Of a stretch of 64,000 bases of DNA, positions 27,275 to 36,828 are shown piece after piece. Source of the stretch: Dyadobacter sp. 676 (lineage in GTDB: Bacteria > Bacteroidota > Bacteroidia > Cytophagales > Spirosomataceae); NCBI RefSeq assembly GCF_040448675.1, contig NZ_CP159289.1, positions 5,191,001 to 5,255,000 of the forward strand, read 5' to 3'. Every line of letters starts with the position of its first letter. The first letter of the stretch is position 1. Below the pieces are notes generated by a model that made no database searches, was not told the DNA's origin, and saw only the letters and a list, made by a program, of their open reading frames with translations. The position numbers and the translations under genes were made by a program.

Positions 27275-29330
27275 ATGAAAACATACATTTTGTCCCTGCT
27301 GCTTTTATCGCATGCCGTCCCCGGACTTTTGAGGGGGGCCTTATCTGCAATCAGCCACACCTGCCAGCATTGTCATCCGATGGCGTACCGATATCGCAAC
27401 GGATAGCCGCGTCAGTTTCGGGCTTTCTCCCGGTTCACTGTCGGAGACCGTCGACAGCACGTCGCTTGTGACGGAGCATGAGGTAAAACTCACCGGCCTT
27501 CAACCGGAAACGAAATATTATTACTCGATAGGCTCTTCGCAGATTGTGCTGCAAGGCGACGCCGGTAATTTTTTTCAAACCCCGCCGCCACCTGCCAAGG
27601 CCGGTAAGTATCGCATCGGGGCGTTAGGCGATTGCGGGAACAATTCCGCGAACCAGCTGGCCGTGCGGGACCGGCTGGCGGATTACCTCGGTCAGGATTA
27701 TATGAATGCCTGGCTTTTGCTCGGAGACAATGCTTACGCCAACGGGAACGACACGGAATATCAAAGTGGTTTCTTCAATATTTACAAAGAGCGGTTTTTA
27801 AAACAGTCGCCGCTCTATCCATGTCCTGGAAACCACGATTATGCCAACAATGCGTCGCGCCAGGTTGACCACGCGGTTCCGTACTATGGTATTTTCACGG
27901 TCCCGACGGGCGGCGAGGCGGGGGGCACGGCATCGGGGACGAAGTCGTTCTATTCTTTTGATTATGGAAATATCCATTTTCTATCACTCGACTCCTATGG
28001 GAAAGAGGATGGCTCCATGAGATTATACGACACGCTCGGCAAGCAGGTACAATGGGTCAAAGCGGATCTGGCGGCCAATGTAAACAAGGATTGGGTCGTA
28101 GCCTACTGGCATCACCCGCCTTTTACCAAAGGTTCGCACGATTCGGACACCGAGGCCGAGCTGATGAAGATCAGGGAGAATTTTATCCGGATCCTCGAAC
28201 GGAATGGCGTGGATCTCATTCTGTGCGGGCACAGCCACGATTACGAACGGTCGAAACTGATGAAAGGGCATTATGGCTCCGAAAATTCCTTCGATGCTTC
28301 GGTTCATAATATAAGCCAGTCGAACGGCAGGTATGATGGCTCGGCCGGGTCGTGTCCTTATATTAAAAAATCGCCGGAAAATGCGGGCACGGTTTACGTG
28401 GTGGCAGGCTCGGCTGGCCAGCTCGGCGCGACAACGCCGGGCTACCCGCATGACGCCCTGCCCATGGCGGATGCGCAACACGGCGGAGCCTTGCTTTTGC
28501 AAGTGGAAGGTAACCGGCTGGACGGTCAATGGATCGCATCCGACGGCGTTGTCCGAGACCAGTTTACGATCATGAAAGACGTCAATGCGAAGCAATCCCT
28601 TCAAATGCCGGAAGGCCAGGGTATTACGCTTAGGGCTTCCTACGTGGGCACGTATGCGTGGAGCACGGGCGATACGAATTGCGAAATTGTAGTAAATCCG
28701 TCTCAAAACACCGAATACATTGTGCATGACGAATATGCGTGCCTCTCCGACACGATCACGGTTGTTGTTACCGATCCGTTACCGGTACGGCTGACCAGTT
28801 TTTCGGGCTTTTGGGAAAACGGCGGCGTTACATTGCAATGGGGGACGAGCGAGGAAAACAATGCGAGTCACTTCGTGATCGAACGGTCGGCCGACGGGCG
28901 TCGTTTCGAATCGATCGGTAAGATCGCGGCCGCGGGCGAATCGCGGGAGACGAGGCATTATCATTACCAGGACGGGGGTGTTACGGGACGGTGGGGGAAG
29001 GTCTATTACCGACTGGTCGAGGTAGACCACGACGGCCGGAGGCAGGTCTCCCGTATCATTGCCGTACAAATGGACGTTCCGGATGACGGCCTGATCCGTG
29101 TTCAGCCTAATCCTTCGGGTGGAGGGAACGTCATTGTCGAAATAGCGGCGGGATTAGGAAATTGCGAGTTAATCCTGACGGATATCAGCGGGCATTTGCT
29201 TAAAAGAAGTAAAATAGTTTCTGAAAATAATCCGAATAAAGTCTCATTCGGAGCGCTGGCATCCGGTACATACATTATAACCCTGATTATTGGAGGTGAT
29301 AGTATTTACGAAAAAATTGTTGTTCAATAA
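27275..29330 (+). CDS. secreted purple-acid-phosphatase-like metallophosphoesterase with T9SS domain, frameshifted near the start
   Basis: ATG 27275 (MKTYILSLLLLSHAVPGLL) opens a signal peptide, but a run of six G (27333-27338) shifts the frame; with five G it continues RGPYLQSATPASIVIRW, the typical start of the FN3 domain of purple acid phosphatases. Corrected length about 684. The metallophosphoesterase motifs are intact: LGDCGNN, LLLGDNAYANG, CPGNHDYAN, YWHHPPF and LCGHSHDYERS. The C-terminal part has an Ig-like/FN3 region (VRLTSFSGFWENGGVTLQW) and a type A sorting tail (QPNPSGGGNVIVEI to YEKIVVQ). It would release phosphate from organic esters outside the cell. It starts 27 bases after the M1 peptidase, so co-transcription is likely. 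Confidence 0.85.
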
Positions 29331-29424
29331 ATTTCAACTGCCGGATAGATATACTCCACAAAATATCGCTAACTAGCGTATCAAGGTTTGAATGAACTGT
29401 ATTCAAGCCAAAATTAACAATCAG

Positions 29425-30877
29425 ATGCGCTATTCTTTCCATTTCCTTTTATTACTTACTGGTATTGCCTTTCAACTGGCCGGTTGCGATCGGAAGGGGA
29501 ATCGGGTGACCATCTCGATTAACCACCGCCCGGCCGCCGGGGATACGGTGCGAATTTTCCGGGCCAATATGGTAAATCTGGATGATATCGAATTGGGGAA
29601 AGTGGTATTGGACAGCACCGGAAAAGGCGTAGCGCAATTTGAATTGAATGCCCCTGTTTTTGCCTACGCCCGCGCAGAACATTTGGCAACAGGCTTTTTT
29701 ATCGAGCCGGGAAACGACGTGGCCATCGAGCCGCCGAAACCGAAAGGGACGTTATCTGTAAGCTACGAAGGCGACGGAGCGGCGGTTAACCAATTCATTA
29801 ATGAAGCGGGCCAATTCAGGCATAACCTGGAAAAATGGAATGGGAAATATGCGATCCAGCTTGAAATGGATGAGTTTTTAAAAGCAAAAGACTCGTTGCA
29901 GCGAGGTTACGATCAATTGTTTAACAAGCTGAAATCAGAAGAAAAGGTATCGGGAGACTTGCTCGATTTGCTTGCCAGACATATCGAAATGAGTATGCTG
30001 TTATATCAATACAATTACGCATTGGGAAGAGATTCGTCGGAAATTCCCGACCCGGTCAGGCAGGTTGTAAATAAAATGCCGATCGACACCATTGCGTTGA
30101 AAACCGGGATGTACGACTATGCTTTGATCGCGTCATTTTTTTACCAGCACCATATCAATAATGCGATCTACGATAAAAACAAAGCGATGGACAGCGATTC
30201 CCTGGATGTAATTTTCCCATTGCTTGTAGAAGAAGAGATAAAGTCAAATAAATATCCCAAACAAATTGAAGACTTTCTTCGGGTGAAAAGTGCTGATTGC
30301 CAAATCAGGATGAACGGCCTTACGCCAAGTATGATCAAACTCGCTGAAAAACTTGAAAAAGAGATAGCGTCCGGGGAATTCAAAAGCGTAATACGCGAAG
30401 ATATTGCACGATGGGGAAAGTTGGGCCCGGGGAAACCGGCGCCCGTATTTTCAGGCATAACGCCGGATGGAAAGACGGTGTCGTTGGCCGATCTGCGCGG
30501 GAAAATTGTTTACGTCGATATCTGGGCAACGTGGTGCGGTTATTGTATCGACGAGTTTCCGGATTCCAAAAAAGTACAGGCAGAGTTTCAAGGCAATGAT
30601 CAGGTCGCATTTCTGTATGTGTCTGTCGACCGGGATACGCTGGCCTGGAAGAAAATGGTTGCGGCGGGCAAAGTCCCAGGGGGGGCTGCATATGCTCAAT
30701 GGCCCGGATGCGCCTGAATCCATCTGGAATTTATACCACGTATGGGGTATTCCGCGCTATCTGCTGATCGACGCGCAGGGCCGGATGGTAGCAGCACACG
30801 CGGCGGGGCCGTCGTCCGGAGAAGTTCAGGCAGAACTGCGCAAGCTATTGACCGTAAGTCGTGTCGCGCAAAAATAA
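29425..30877 (+). CDS. TlpA-like thiol-disulfide lipoprotein, frameshifted near the 3' end
   Basis: Start ATG 29425 (MRYSFHFLLLLTGIAFQLAG) with a lipobox LAGC; ATG 29392 would add 11 residues. Residues ~25-330 form a DUF4369-like beta domain and helical linker common to Bacteroidota TlpA proteins. The thioredoxin domain begins at GKPAPVFSGITPDGKTVSLA and contains the redox pair in WATWCGYCIDEFPD. A run of seven G (30679-30685) breaks the frame; with six G it reads VPGGLHMLNGPDAPESIW and YHVWGIPRYLLIDAQG, including the conserved cis-Pro (GIPRYLLI), giving 483 residues. It would reduce or exchange periplasmic disulfides. It ends just before the convergent nitrate island. Confidence 0.85.
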
Positions 30878-30887
30878 GCGTGGGTAC

Positions 30888-31373
30888 CTAAGCCGGGCGA
30901 GCGGGCGCCAACCCCAACTCCGCCAATGCACGCGGAAAATTCCGCCCTTCATGCCCCGAGCGACTGAGTTTGACCAATGCAAACCGTTCAAGGATATCGA
31001 GCCGCATCCATTGGCTGGCGGAAATGGCCGGGCAGTTCCATTCCTGCGTTCGCTCGTGCACCTCCGCGGGAACGTCCGCGTAGAGCCACGAAGGGTCGAG
31101 GTTTTTTAGCAGACCAGGTACTGTGTTCGTGTATTTCCAAACCAGTTCGTTCACGTAATCGGTATAGATTTCGATTTCCGGCCCCGTGTGGCACGGCATT
31201 TCCGCCAGCAGGTCTTTTTCGTCGTAATTGAGTCTGGCCCAGTCCGCAAGTTGCAGTTTCACGCGGCAGGTGTCGAGCTTGTAGCGCACGATCATCGGAA
31301 TGCAGCGCAGGCTGCCGACAAAGTCGCTTTCGAATGCGAAGAAACGGGTTTCGATGGCGGGTGTCGCTGTCAT
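30888..31373 (-). CDS. nitrate reductase-associated protein
   Basis: 161 residues matching the small family found beside assimilatory nitrate reductases in cyanobacteria and Bacteroidota: FFAFESDFVGSLRCIPMIVR, YKLDTCRVKLQLADWARLN, and VNELVWKYTNTVPGLL. The biochemical role of this family is not settled; its persistent linkage suggests a function in nitrate reduction or its regulation. It is the last gene of the minus-strand nitrate cluster; its start lies 2 bases from the stop of the rubredoxin protein gene, so they are co-transcribed. Confidence 0.8.
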   Translation of the reverse strand: MTATPAIETRFFAFESDFVGSLRCIPMIVRYKLDTCRVKLQLADWARLNYDEKDLLAEMPCHTGPEIEIYTDYVNELVWKYTNTVPGLLKNLDPSWLYADVPAEVHERTQEWNCPAISASQWMRLDILERFALVKLSRSGHEGRNFPRALAELGLAPARPA

Positions 31374-31375
31374 GG

Positions 31376-32860
31376 TCAGGCTGGTTCGAGGTTGGATGAT
31401 CGGGTTAATTCGACGGCCAGGAAAACGGCTTTGCCGTTGTCGCAGGTAGGGCAGCAGTAGCCGGCCGGAAGGTCTTCGAAGGCGGTCCCGGGTGGGATAT
31501 CGCCGAGGATGTCGCCAAACTCGGGATCATAAATGGTCAGGCAATCGGGGCATTGGTGCACCATCTTTGCCGGTTTGACGGCCGCTTTGGCTTCGTCGGG
31601 CTCGGACAGCATAGTTTTCAGAGTATCCCTCGATCGCTGATTGTTAAACCGCCTGCAAAGACGTTCCAGCTGGGCAGGCAAATGTATTTTAAACAAGCCC
31701 CTTTCAAACAGCACCAGCGCGCGGCTGTTTGGGTTGAAGTTTTCGGTATAATAAAGGTCGTAAACGCTGAACAATGGAAGCTGTCCAATCCGCAGCAATG
31801 GCCGTTTACGAATGAGTATCGAGCCGAATACCTCGGATTTAGGGCGGGTCTGGATGCCGAAGCAAAGCCCGAAAGTGCGGGTGTCGTTTTTGGAAAAATA
31901 GCGGATCAGCTCGTTCTTTAGCCGGGCGCCGTCGCCGTTATGGTCTTCGGTCTGCCAGGCAAGCTCGTTAGCGGCATGGCGGACATTGATATTGTGCTTT
32001 CCGAGAACATTGCTCCACGCCTCGCGGTATTGGTCTTCTATTCCCTTGATAACTAATGACTTCCATGGTGTTGAGCAAATTTCTCCCACCCTGGTTTTAA
32101 GGCACAATGCGCACACATCGAGCAGGAATTCAATCGAAAATTCCTCGTCGCGCCGGTAAAGCCCGAGCCAAGTGCGCGATTCGTAGCGGTTGAAACCTTC
32201 GTAATAGGGCAGGGAAAAGGAAGGCAACTCCAACTCCTGCTGTGAGGGTTGGAAAACATAGCGAATGCGTTCGCTCACTGCCGTTTTCAAGGCATTTTCG
32301 TCATTCAGGCCCTCTTCCAACATGCATTCTTCCACCACTTTCGACAGCCGTCCTATTTCGTTGGTGTAGATCAGGTCATCCCATTTGAAAACCGTGTTGG
32401 TTTGCTTCAAACGCACATACAAATACCAGAAATGGGGCTCGGGCGAGGAAATGAAATTGAGATTACCCGTAAAAAAGGGTGTAAAGCTCTGATTGGAATC
32501 CGAAATGTTGACTTTCAGGCCCGGCTTCCAGCTGGGTTCGAAATCGAAACTATCGAGCACCGAATGGTACTCGCTCGCATTGAGCCATTGCCCTGTCCGG
32601 AAAACTTCTTCGCCGCAATAAGAACTCACGATATTAGGCCGGCGGTCGGTATTGACCTCGTAAAAAATACTCAGGTTTTTGAAATCACTTTCCAGAAACC
32701 GCATATCCTCGTAATGCACGGTCATCAGCAACTGCTGCCGCGACCCAAAACGGACTTTCCGGACATTCGCATTCCACGCCGCCAAAAGAATGTCTTTCAG
32801 GTGCCCCGGCGAAGCAATTCCCCCGGGCAGGTTGATTTTGATGTGGTAGTAATCGCGCAT
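31376..32860 (-). CDS. rubredoxin fused to a sulfite/nitrite-reductase-like domain
   Basis: 494 residues. The C-terminal ~60 residues are a rubredoxin: CPDC (residue ~433) and CPTC (~477), with TIYDPEFGDILGDIPPGTAF between. The N-terminal part looks like the ferredoxin-like half-domain of siroheme nitrite/sulfite reductases (INLPGGIASPGHLKDILLAA, VRKVRFGSRQQLLM, PNIVSSYCGEEVF), but the four cysteines that hold the 4Fe-4S/siroheme centre are not found in the right pattern, so it is probably not a reductase itself. In this family the rubredoxin likely carries electrons to the nitrate reductase encoded just upstream; that is inference from linkage. The upstream gap to the reductase gene is a 10-bp repeat array. 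Confidence 0.8.
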   Translation of the reverse strand: MRDYYHIKINLPGGIASPGHLKDILLAAWNANVRKVRFGSRQQLLMTVHYEDMRFLESDFKNLSIFYEVNTDRRPNIVSSYCGEEVFRTGQWLNASEYHSVLDSFDFEPSWKPGLKVNISDSNQSFTPFFTGNLNFISSPEPHFWYLYVRLKQTNTVFKWDDLIYTNEIGRLSKVVEECMLEEGLNDENALKTAVSERIRYVFQPSQQELELPSFSLPYYEGFNRYESRTWLGLYRRDEEFSIEFLLDVCALCLKTRVGEICSTPWKSLVIKGIEDQYREAWSNVLGKHNINVRHAANELAWQTEDHNGDGARLKNELIRYFSKNDTRTFGLCFGIQTRPKSEVFGSILIRKRPLLRIGQLPLFSVYDLYYTENFNPNSRALVLFERGLFKIHLPAQLERLCRRFNNQRSRDTLKTMLSEPDEAKAAVKPAKMVHQCPDCLTIYDPEFGDILGDIPPGTAFEDLPAGYCCPTCDNGKAVFLAVELTRSSNLEPA

Positions 32861-32890
32861 CGTGTATTACGGTTTTGTGGTCGGGTGGAG

Positions 32891-33006
32891 TCAGGTATTG
32901 TCAGGTGTAGTCAGGTGTTGTCAAGTGTGGTCAAGTGTAGTCAATTGTGGTCAGGTGTAGTCAAGAATGGTCAAGTGTAGTCAGGAATGGTCAAGTGTAG
33001 TCAGGT
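32891..33006. repeat. 10-bp minisatellite between nitrate reductase and rubredoxin genes
   Basis: Eleven exact-length decamers (consensus TCAAGTGTAG / TCAGGTGTAG, ending TG, TA or GG) followed by a partial unit. There is no length drift across 110 bases. The last unit contains the TGA stop of the nitrate reductase gene on the other strand. The same family is found in opposite orientation at 1541-1580. Confidence 0.95.
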
Positions 33007-36000
33007 CGCCACCAAATTTGCTTCCAACGCTTTTTCAAGTATCGACCTCACCTCCGGCCGGCAAGAGCCGCAGCCGGTTCCGGCGCCTGTTGTCTGGCAG
33101 AGCTTTTGGAAATCGCCGCAGCCACCGGCAATGGCTTTTTCGAGGTTTCCTTGTCCTACATTGTTACAAGAGCATACCAGTTTGCCCGTCATCGGTTCTA
33201 CCTTCTGGCTTGCGCGCAGGAGTTGCAAACGCTTTTCGGAAAGCTCCACGCCGCCCGCGATCAGGTCGCGGAATTCGAGAAATTCGTTTTTGTCGCCGAT
33301 CAGAATCGCACCCACAAGCTTGTCGCGGTGCACGATGCATTTCTTATAGTAACGCTTCGATTTATCGATAAATACGATCTGCTCGTAAGCGGGATCGTTG
33401 GCCGGGGCGTCGGTCATGCCGATGCTGCAAAGGTGTAAGCCCTCCATTTTCAGGATATTCATCGATGTGCTGCCTTTGTAAGGTTGCGAAATGTCGCCGG
33501 CGAGGTAGTTGGCGATTACTTCCGCCTGTTGCTCGGCGGCGAGGGTAATGCCCCACATTTGGCCATTCCATTCGGCAATTTCTCCCGCCGAGTAAATATC
33601 AGGGTCGGAGGTTTGCATATAGTCGTTCACGACCACGCCACGTTTGCATTCCAAGCCTGCTTCTTTGGCGAGATCGATGGTCGGGACGGTGCCTATTGCC
33701 AGTACAACCACCTGGCAGTCGATCTTCCGTCCCGATTTGAGCCTGATTCCTTCCACGGTATCCGAACCCGAGAAGGTAGCCACCTCGTCATTGAAATAAC
33801 ATTCGATACCCCGGTCGAGCAGCTCCTGGTAAAGCAGCTCGCTGGCCAGCGGGTCGAGCTGGCGTTCCATAAACCGGCCGCTGCGCTGGATGACGGTCAC
33901 TTTCACATCCATTTCTCGGAATGCCGCCGCCAATTCCAGCCCCAAAATGCCGCCGCCGACAATCACCGCGTGCGGGTCGGGTTGTTTCAAAAACGGTAGG
34001 AGTGAGTCTGCATCGAGGCGCGAGCGCATGTTGAATATGCCGGGCAGATTGGGCACGCCCTTGGGCATAAATGCCTTGCTGCCCGTGCCGAGAATAAGCT
34101 TGTCGTAATAGTGCTCGGTGCCGTTGCTGTCGGTGACGGTTTTGTGTTTCCGGTCGATATGCACGATGCTTACGCCTTTGTGGACAGTAATGCGGTTTTC
34201 GGCGAACTGGTCTTCACGCAGCTTCACGAGCTGTTCCCAGGTTTGCGAGCCGCTGATATAGTCGGGTAGCATTACCCGGTTATAGAACGGATATATTTCT
34301 TTGGAAAAAACATGGATCTCATCGTCGGCATTCAGCTGGCGGTAGGAATTGATAAAGCCCAGCCCGGCCGATCCGGCGCCGATGATGATGATTTTTTCAA
34401 ACGGTTTTTGATATAATGCGACTTGAACCGCGGAGAACTTGAAATCGGGTTCTTTGGATTTCGGATCAACCAGCGTGCTGGTGAGGTTGTTGGCCCGTAC
34501 CAGGGTGCTACCCAATATTTTGCCCCAATGCATAGGTAAGAAGCACAAGCCTTTGCGCACATCCGTGGTAATCTGCGCCTTTACGCGCACCTCCCCGCGA
34601 CGGCTGCTTACCGTGACGAGGCTGCCTTCCAAAATGCCGCGTTCATACGCGTCTTCAGGGTGTATTTGCAAGAAAGGTTGGGGGATGTGTTTGTTCAATT
34701 TCGCAACGCGGCCCGTTTTGGTCATCGTGTGCCACTGGTCACGAATCCTTCCGTTGGTTAAAACCAACGGGAATTGATGGTCGGTGGGTTCGGAATTGTT
34801 GTCGTCGGGGACGGCGTGGATTTTTGCTCTTTTGTCGGGTGTATAGAATTGATGGTCGGTGAAGAGGCGTTTCGTGCCATGCCCGCCGGATGGCACACCA
34901 CCGGCCGCGGCGCTGATATGTGCCGGCTCCCTCTGACTGCCGACTGCCGACTGCCGATGGCCGATTGCCGGAAACGGCCATTGTACGCTGCGTTTTTCTT
35001 TCAGCAAATGGTGGCTTACACCGGTAACGTCGATCGTTGTTCCCTTCGTAACCTTCACATATTCATCGTAAACCTCGGAAGTGGTTTTGTAATTAAATGC
35101 TTTTTCAAAGCCCATTTTCTTCGCAAAACGCCAGAGGATTTCTGAGTCGGGCAGGGCTTCTCCCGGTGCGTCGAGCACTTTGGGAAGGTAGGTAATGCGA
35201 CGTTCGGCATTGGTCATGGTGCCGTCCTTTTCGAGCCATGCGGCTGCCGGTAGTACCACATCGGCGAAATGCACAGTATCGGCGCGGTTGGAAACGTCCT
35301 GAACGACCACGAAACGTGATTTTTTCAATGCGCTCTCCACGGCATTCATATCCGGCATGCTCACCAGCGGGTTGGTATTGATGATCCAGATCGCTTTCAG
35401 TTTGTCGTCGGCGAGTGCCTCGAACATTTCGGTGGCGGTGAGGCCGGGTTTGTCGGCAATGCGGACAGGCGTGTTCCAGAACTGCTCCATTTCCTCGCGG
35501 TGTTCGGTATTCACGACTTCCCGGTGACCTGGAAGAATATTGGCAAGGCCGCCTGTTTCCCGGCCGCCCATGGCATTCGGCTGGCCGGTGAGCGAGAATG
35601 GCCCATTACCCGGTTTGCCAATTTTGCCGGTAATTAAATGCAGATTGATAAGCGAAAGGTTTTTGTTTACCCCGATTACCGATTGGTTCAAACCCATTGT
35701 CCAAAATGACAAAAAGCCTTTCGAACGGCCGACCCATTCGGCGGCTAAGGCAATGTCGGCGGAAGGAACACCACAAATGTCGGCCGCTTCCGCCAAAGTG
35801 CGCTGCATTACTTGTAGCCGGAATAATTCGAAACCATCGGTGTGGTCTGTAATAAACCGCTCATCGAGATAATCATTTTCGACCAGCAAACGGCCGATCG
35901 CGTTGTTGAGGACAATGTCGGTGCCTGGGCGGATCTGCAAATGCAGGTCGGCCGAGCGGGCGGTGTCGGTCACGCGCGGGTCCACGCAGATAATTCTGGT

Positions 36001-36594
36001 ATCCGGGTTCGCCGCTTTGTGCGCTTCGACGCGCCGCCAGATAATGGGATGGCACCAGGCCGGGTTAGCGCCGGTCACGTACATGACATCGGCCGCCTCG
36101 ATGTCGTCGTAGCAAACCGGAACGCTATCCTCGCCCAGCGACAGCTTGTACCCGACCACCGCCGAGCTCATGCACAAGCGGGAGTTGGTATCGATGTTAT
36201 TGGACCCGATGAAACCTTTGATCAGCTTGTTTACCAGGTAGTACTCTTCCGTGAGGCATTGACCGGAGACATAGAATGCTACCGAATCGGGTCCAAATTT
36301 TTTGATTAATGCTTTAAAAACCGCCGCTGTGCGTTCAAGGGCCTCGTCCCAGGTCGCGCGCTGCAAAGGCATCGATCGGTTCAGCCTCACTTGTGGGTAA
36401 AGCAGGCGATCCGACTGGTCCATGACCGTGTAATGCAGGTTCATGCCCTTGGAACACAGCATTCCCTTGTTCGAAGGATGCTCTTTATCCCCTTCCAGGC
36501 TCAGCTGGCCATTGCTTTCTTTCGTCACCACGACCCCGCAGCCTACGCCGCAGTAACAGCAGGTCGATTTGTAGGAATTGGGGGCTGGTTTCAT
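33001..36594 (-). CDS. assimilatory nitrate reductase: molybdopterin catalytic domain fused to NirB-like flavoprotein and BFD Fe-S domain
   Basis: 1197 residues. The N-terminus carries the 4Fe-4S motif of NasA/NapA-type enzymes (CCYCGVGCGVVV, with a further Cys in KGMLCSKGMNL). Mo-bisMGD landmarks follow: DSVAFYVSGQCLTEEYYLVN, NTDSRLCMSS-type NSRLCMSSAV, ITGKIGKPGNGPFSLTGQPN and VVLPAAAWLEKDGTMTNAER. From about 733 there is a FAD/NAD(P)-dependent oxidoreductase as in NirB (IIIIGAGSAGLGFINS, VIVGGGILGLELAAAF) and, from about 1130, a BFD-type 2Fe-2S domain (LVCSCNNVGQGN, GAGTGCGSCRPEV). Electrons could thus flow from NADH through FAD to the Mo centre in one chain. About 30 extra residues near 540-570 include a 7-bp repeat tract. 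Heads the operon with the next two genes downstream. Confidence 0.9.
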   Translation of the reverse strand: MKPAPNSYKSTCCYCGVGCGVVVTKESNGQLSLEGDKEHPSNKGMLCSKGMNLHYTVMDQSDRLLYPQVRLNRSMPLQRATWDEALERTAAVFKALIKKFGPDSVAFYVSGQCLTEEYYLVNKLIKGFIGSNNIDTNSRLCMSSAVVGYKLSLGEDSVPVCYDDIEAADVMYVTGANPAWCHPIIWRRVEAHKAANPDTRIICVDPRVTDTARSADLHLQIRPGTDIVLNNAIGRLLVENDYLDERFITDHTDGFELFRLQVMQRTLAEAADICGVPSADIALAAEWVGRSKGFLSFWTMGLNQSVIGVNKNLSLINLHLITGKIGKPGNGPFSLTGQPNAMGGRETGGLANILPGHREVVNTEHREEMEQFWNTPVRIADKPGLTATEMFEALADDKLKAIWIINTNPLVSMPDMNAVESALKKSRFVVVQDVSNRADTVHFADVVLPAAAWLEKDGTMTNAERRITYLPKVLDAPGEALPDSEILWRFAKKMGFEKAFNYKTTSEVYDEYVKVTKGTTIDVTGVSHHLLKEKRSVQWPFPAIGHRQSAVGSQREPAHISAAAGGVPSGGHGTKRLFTDHQFYTPDKRAKIHAVPDDNNSEPTDHQFPLVLTNGRIRDQWHTMTKTGRVAKLNKHIPQPFLQIHPEDAYERGILEGSLVTVSSRRGEVRVKAQITTDVRKGLCFLPMHWGKILGSTLVRANNLTSTLVDPKSKEPDFKFSAVQVALYQKPFEKIIIIGAGSAGLGFINSYRQLNADDEIHVFSKEIYPFYNRVMLPDYISGSQTWEQLVKLREDQFAENRITVHKGVSIVHIDRKHKTVTDSNGTEHYYDKLILGTGSKAFMPKGVPNLPGIFNMRSRLDADSLLPFLKQPDPHAVIVGGGILGLELAAAFREMDVKVTVIQRSGRFMERQLDPLASELLYQELLDRGIECYFNDEVATFSGSDTVEGIRLKSGRKIDCQVVVLAIGTVPTIDLAKEAGLECKRGVVVNDYMQTSDPDIYSAGEIAEWNGQMWGITLAAEQQAEVIANYLAGDISQPYKGSTSMNILKMEGLHLCSIGMTDAPANDPAYEQIVFIDKSKRYYKKCIVHRDKLVGAILIGDKNEFLEFRDLIAGGVELSEKRLQLLRASQKVEPMTGKLVCSCNNVGQGNLEKAIAGGCGDFQKLCQTTGAGTGCGSCRPEVRSILEKALEANLVAT
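34935..34969. repeat. 7-bp tandem repeat inside the nitrate reductase gene
   Basis: Five heptamers: GACTGCC three times, then GATGGCC and GATTGCC. On the coding (minus) strand they encode part of GHRQSAVGSQRE, in a segment with no counterpart expected between the Mo domain and the GTKRLFTDHQFYTPD region. Confidence 0.85.
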
Positions 36595-36662
36595 GTTTAA
36601 TGAGTGAATGATTGAATGACTGAATGACTAGAACTGGTATTAATATCGATCTTTCTTTTTTT

Positions 36663-36712
36663 CTTTTGCTTTGGATCCCCGGGTTAAAACCCGGGGCAAG
36701 GGGATTTTTTAT
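36663..36712. repeat. palindromic repeat element, inverted copy A
   Basis: Contains the perfect palindrome-like stem CCCCGGGTT/AACCCGGGG around AA, flanked by GGAT on one side and CAAGGGGATTTTTT on the other. Read on the other strand it matches 43545-43590 for about 45 bases including flanks, so it is an element rather than a chance hairpin. It lies between narK (minus) and the nitrate reductase start. Confidence 0.8.
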
Positions 36713-36735
36713 TTGCTAGCAGCAGCCATCTATTG

Positions 36736-36813
36736 CAGTTGACTTTAGTCAACTGAGATTGAGCTTGGATTTCAAATTCAATTTCAATGGAGATTGCAAT
36801 TGAATTTGAAATC
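36736..36813. terminator. two hairpins downstream of the NarK-type transporter gene
   Basis: CAGTTGAC/GTCAACTG (36736-36743 with 36748-36755) and a 16-bp stem 36768-36783 with 36798-36813 (ATTTCAAATTCAATT and its complement). Reading on the minus strand they follow the transporter stop at 36829 by 16 bases and may end or attenuate transcription before the nitrate reductase gene. Confidence 0.55.
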
Positions 36814-36828
36814 TATTTTGCGATGCCA

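Noticed and set aside
34768..34860. Two GAATTGATGGTCGGTG copies as a DNA repeat
   Set aside because: They encode TDHQF twice in the nitrate reductase, at two family-conserved places; coincidence of codons is sufficient.
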